DNA of 64,000 nucleotides, from positions 62,001-126,000 of the forward strand of contig JAEZFW010000028.1 of the NCBI GenBank assembly GCA_023417315.1. The letters are read 5' to 3'. This DNA is from Pseudomonadota bacterium (lineage in GTDB: Bacteria; Pseudomonadota; Gammaproteobacteria; Steroidobacterales; Steroidobacteraceae). This document shows positions 61,450 through 64,000 of this stretch, one piece after another (within the stretch, counting starts at the first letter, position 1; every line of letters begins with the position of its first letter). A program made the translations under genes and the position numbers. The notes below the pieces were generated by a model, which saw only the letters and a program-made list of their open reading frames with translations, was not told the DNA's origin and did no database searches.

Positions 61450-61640
61450 GGTCCTGGGGTACTGGGTGGTCGGGTACTGGCCAGACGAAGAATAGAAAAT
61501 GCGTCCATCAGGACGCATTTTCGTTTCTGGCAGCGCTTCATTGTTGACCTGATCCGGTCCATTTAGAGTTCGCCGCTATGACAAATTCCAGCGCAAGCAC
61601 TTCTGGCCAGAACCCAGTACCCGATACCCAGAGCCCCGGG
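61450..61640. repeat. Inverted-repeat element 17, CTGGGTA word type, running into glmU
   Basis: CGGGTACTGG at 61471-61480 is perfectly complementary to 61614-61623, and CTGGCCAG at 61477-61484 to 61603-61610. The left arm starts right after the atpC stop. The spacer holds a separate terminator hairpin and the glmU start codon; the right arm (61601-61640) lies within glmU and is translated. Confidence 0.88.
61495..61522 (+). terminator. Terminator hairpin after the atp operon
   Basis: A 12-bp perfect stem GAAAATGCGTCC (61495-61506) / 61511-61522 with loop ATCA is followed by GTTT. The A-rich 5' and T-rich 3' sides give a stem that could end transcription in either direction. It lies 46 bp after the atpC stop, inside the spacer of element 17. 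Confidence 0.7.
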
Positions 61641-63011
61641 CGCTCCGCGCCACTCTCAATCGTCATTCTCGCAGCCGGGCAAGGCAAGCGGATGAAGTCC
61701 GATCTGCCAAAGGTGCTGCAGCCCCTCGCAGGCCGACCGATCTTGTCGCATGTGCTCGAAGCGGCGAAGACATTGCGCGCGGAATCTATTCACATCGTCT
61801 ATGGACACGGCGGGGATCGCGTTCGCGAGGCGCTCTCGCACGAGCCTGTGAATTGGACCCTGCAGTCGGAGCAGCTCGGAACCGGTCATGCAGTCGCGCA
61901 GGCAATGCCCGCGATCCCCGACGATCATCATGTTCTCGTGCTGTACGGCGACGTGCCGCTCGTGCGTGCGGAGACGTTGGCGAATCTCGCTCAACAGAGC
62001 ACGGAGCGCTCGATTGGCTTGCTCACGGTTGTACTCGAAGACCCAACGGGATACGGACGGATCGTTCGCGATGGTGCGGGCAATGTCGCGCGGATCGTCG
62101 AGCAAAAGGATGCCAATACGAAGGAGCGTGCCATCGATGAGGTCAACACAGGATTGATGTCGATGCCCGCAAGCGCTCTGCGACGCTGGCTCAGCGCGCT
62201 GCGCAACGACAATTCACAAGGTGAGTACTATCTCACCGATGTGATCGTCATGGCCGCCCGCGACGGATTCAAGATCAACGCCGTGATCGCCCCTACGGAA
62301 GTCGAAGTGCTGGGCGTCAATGACAAAGTGCAGCTCGCGCAGCTAGAAGGCGCCTATCGCGCGCAGAAGGCGACCGAGCTCATGCTGAATGGCGTGACGC
62401 TTGCGGATCCCACTCGCATCGATGTGCGTGGCGATGTGAGCACGGGACGCGACGTCTTCATCGACGTGAACGTTGTGATGGTCGGCAAAGTGCAGCTAGG
62501 CGATCGTGTGCGTATCGGACCGAACTGCTATCTCAAGGATTGCAGTATCGGCGCTGATACCGAGATTCACCCGAACTGTATCGTCGACCGATCAACCGTC
62601 GGACCGCGGAATTCCATCGGACCCTTCGCCCGAATTCGGCCCGAAAGCGTCTTGCACGAAGATGTGCACATCGGCAATTTCGTGGAAGTGAAGAAGAGCG
62701 AAATCGGCGCCGGGAGTAAAGCCAATCATCTGACCTATCTCGGCGACGCGACCGTGGGTAAGAAGGTCAACGTTGGTGCGGGAACCGTGACCGTCAACTA
62801 CGACGGCGTCAATAAATGGCGCACCGAAATCGGAGATAACGCCTTTATCGGTTCCGGCTCGATGTTGGTCGCGCCGCTCAAAATCGGGGCAAATGCCAAT
62901 ACCGGCGCGGGTTCGACCATTACGAAAGATGCCCCCGAGGGCAAGCTCACCTTGGCTCGGGCTCGCCAAGTCACGATTGATGGCTGGAAGCGCCCTCAAA
63001 AAAAGACATGA
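61578..63011 (+). CDS. glmU: Bifunctional GlmU with repeat-derived N-terminal extension
   Basis: GlmU acetylates glucosamine-1-phosphate and then makes UDP-GlcNAc for peptidoglycan and LPS. The pyrophosphorylase motif is LAAGQGKRMKSDLPKVLQPL, and the C-terminal half is a left-handed hexapeptide beta-helix with the active-site NYDGVNKWRTEIGDNAFIG segment. The family starts about two residues before LSIVILAAG; here 25 residues precede it, and residues 9-21 are encoded by the right arm of element 17. No start codon lies between 61578 and the signature that would remove the extension. Confidence 0.94.
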   Translation: MTNSSASTSGQNPVPDTQSPGRSAPLSIVILAAGQGKRMKSDLPKVLQPLAGRPILSHVLEAAKTLRAESIHIVYGHGGDRVREALSHEPVNWTLQSEQLGTGHAVAQAMPAIPDDHHVLVLYGDVPLVRAETLANLAQQSTERSIGLLTVVLEDPTGYGRIVRDGAGNVARIVEQKDANTKERAIDEVNTGLMSMPASALRRWLSALRNDNSQGEYYLTDVIVMAARDGFKINAVIAPTEVEVLGVNDKVQLAQLEGAYRAQKATELMLNGVTLADPTRIDVRGDVSTGRDVFIDVNVVMVGKVQLGDRVRIGPNCYLKDCSIGADTEIHPNCIVDRSTVGPRNSIGPFARIRPESVLHEDVHIGNFVEVKKSEIGAGSKANHLTYLGDATVGKKVNVGAGTVTVNYDGVNKWRTEIGDNAFIGSGSMLVAPLKIGANANTGAGSTITKDAPEGKLTLARARQVTIDGWKRPQKKT

Positions 63012-63018
63012 AGAAGGC

Positions 63019-63163
63019 CGGTAGGCTCTCGGCTGTAGACTGTAGCTAGAAAGCGCCAGATTGTGCGCTCCAGCAAGTATCGCAGCCTTCTAGCTCGTAC
63101 AATTCGAACTGCCCTGGGCGATCCCGGTCCGAGCTACAGCCTACGGCCTACAGCCTACAGTCC
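63019..63163. repeat. Inverted-repeat element 18, GTAGGCT word type
   Basis: GGCTGTAG at 63031-63038 is complementary to 63134-63141, and further words GTAGGCT, CTGTAG and GTAGCT match the right arm ACAGCCTACGGCCTACAGCC. The spacer begins AGAAAGCGCC at 63048 and holds GCGCTCCAGC. It lies between glmU and glmS. Confidence 0.82.
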
Positions 63164-63177
63164 AAGGATTTCTCTTT

Positions 63178-64000
63178 ATGTGCGGAATCGTCGGCGCCAT
63201 CGCTGATCGCAATATCGTCCCCATTCTCATCGAGGGTCTGCGACGGCTCGAATACCGCGGCTATGACTCCGCCGGCATCGCCGTGCTGAACCCGAGCGGC
63301 CATCTGAGTCGCTTGCGCACCGTCGGCAAGGTCAAGATGCTGCAGGACGCGATGGCGGAGACACCCGTCGAAGGTGCGCTCGGGATCGCGCACACACGCT
63401 GGGCGACACACGGCGTGCCGTCCGAACGCAATGCTCATCCGCACATCTCCCGCGATGGCATTGCGATCGTGCACAACGGGATCATCGAAAATCACGAAGA
63501 GTTGCGCGAGGAGCTCGCGAGCCTCGGTTACACCTTCAGCTCGGAAACAGATACGGAGGTCATCGCCCATCGCATTCATCATCACAAGCAGAAGCTTGGC
63601 GATCTCTTTCGCGCAGTGCGCGCTACGGTCGCGGAGCTCGAAGGCGCTTATGCGCTCGCTGTCGTATCCGAAGACAGTCCAGAGACAATCGTCATCGCGC
63701 GAGCGGGTTGTCCGGTCGTCATCGGTCTGGGTGAGCGCGAGAATTTCGTCGCCTCGGACGTCTCTGCGCTGCTGCCCGTGACGCGTCGGTTCATGTTCCT
63801 GGAAGAAGGCGATGTTGCCGAGATTCGGCGCACGAGCGTGCGCATCCTCGATGTCGAGGGGAACAGCGCTCAACGTGCGGTGCGCGAAAGCGAGCTTTCG
63901 GCAGATGCGGCAGAGAAGGGCGACTTCGAGCACTACATGCTGAAAGAAATCTTCGAGCAGCCGCGTGCCGTGGCTCAGACGCTCGAAGAACGCGTCGCCG
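63178..64000 (+). CDS. glmS: Glucosamine-6-phosphate synthase, 3'-partial
   Basis: GlmS makes glucosamine 6-phosphate from fructose 6-phosphate and glutamine. The first 274 residues are in the window. The catalytic Cys1 follows the initiator Met in MCGIVGAIADR, and the glutamine site IAHTRWATHGVPSERNAHPH and HNGIIENHEELR are intact. The SIS isomerase domains lie beyond the window edge. AAGGA precedes the ATG at 63178 by nine bases. It follows glmU, which lies two steps further along the same pathway. Confidence 0.95.
   Translation, partial: MCGIVGAIADRNIVPILIEGLRRLEYRGYDSAGIAVLNPSGHLSRLRTVGKVKMLQDAMAETPVEGALGIAHTRWATHGVPSERNAHPHISRDGIAIVHNGIIENHEELREELASLGYTFSSETDTEVIAHRIHHHKQKLGDLFRAVRATVAELEGAYALAVVSEDSPETIVIARAGCPVVIGLGERENFVASDVSALLPVTRRFMFLEEGDVAEIRRTSVRILDVEGNSAQRAVRESELSADAAEKGDFEHYMLKEIFEQPRAVAQTLEERVA

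Noticed and set aside
51594..61640. Reading the inverted repeats as ordinary Rho-independent terminators
   Set aside because: Most lie inside operons, have long spacers and lack a following T-tract; only the separate hairpin at 61495 looks like a terminator.
61660..61700. A shorter GlmU start that would remove the N-terminal extension
   Set aside because: The next in-frame start is the ATG inside the GQGKRM signature, which would destroy the nucleotide site.
24995..63163. Reading the repeated words as a CRISPR array
   Set aside because: The words are 7-8 bp, degenerate and paired in inverted arms, with no constant repeat, unique 30-bp spacers or cas genes.

Overview
The window reads as a chromosome segment of a free-living aerobic gammaproteobacterium with moderately high GC. 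Protein sequences resemble the Steroidobacter/Nevskia/Xanthomonas side of the class, but the taxon is an inference. Support comes from the gene orders yibN-grxC-secB-gpsA, rsmG-parA-parB-atpIBEFHAGDC-glmU-glmS and rpoZ-spoT-ridA-recG, and from a complete aa3 oxidase cluster. No tRNA, rRNA, CRISPR array, intact insertion sequence or prophage was seen.

Layout. 1-12.8 kb: nitrogen regulators NtrB (cut by the window edge) and NtrC, a class 1B dihydroorotate dehydrogenase, TrmL, the gpsA-secB-grxC-rhodanese operon, divergent envC, an EAL protein with a degenerate GGDEF, the protease CtpA, a membrane diguanylate cyclase and a YvlD-like membrane protein. 12.8-18.2 kb: a peptide-use cluster (OPT transporter, M2 dipeptidyl carboxypeptidase lipoprotein, POT transporter). 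18.4-28.8 kb: tatABC, dtd, a TPR lipoprotein, PBP1b, trkH, trkA and uvrD. 28.9-39.5 kb: a lipoprotein, a VanZ protein and the cytochrome c oxidase structural and assembly genes, including a 42-codon gene between coxA and ctaG. 39.7-49.8 kb: bioBC, comF, ubiA, recG, ridA, spoT, rpoZ and cytochrome c4. 49.9-64 kb: an AcuI-like reductase, rsmG, parAB, the whole ATP synthase operon, glmU and the start of glmS (cut by the window edge).

The most unusual signal is not a gene. From 25 kb to the right end, 18 intergenic gaps hold an inverted-repeat element of one architecture. The left arm is a run of degenerate 7-8 bp words, the spacer often starts near AGAAAGCGC and ends near GCGCCTCTGGCC, and the right arm holds the complementary words. 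The words differ between elements (CTGGCCA, CTGGGTA, GTAGGCT, GTGACGAAG, GTTGACC, AGTGGTT and GTGACTC types), while the layout stays the same. The elements lie inside operons as well as between them. Some supply stop codons (cox11, ubiA, cyoE), a start codon (acuI-like) or coding sequence (GlmU N-terminus). The four junctions from atpH to atpC each carry one. None was found in the first 25 kb. I know of no named family with this description, but I could not search for one.
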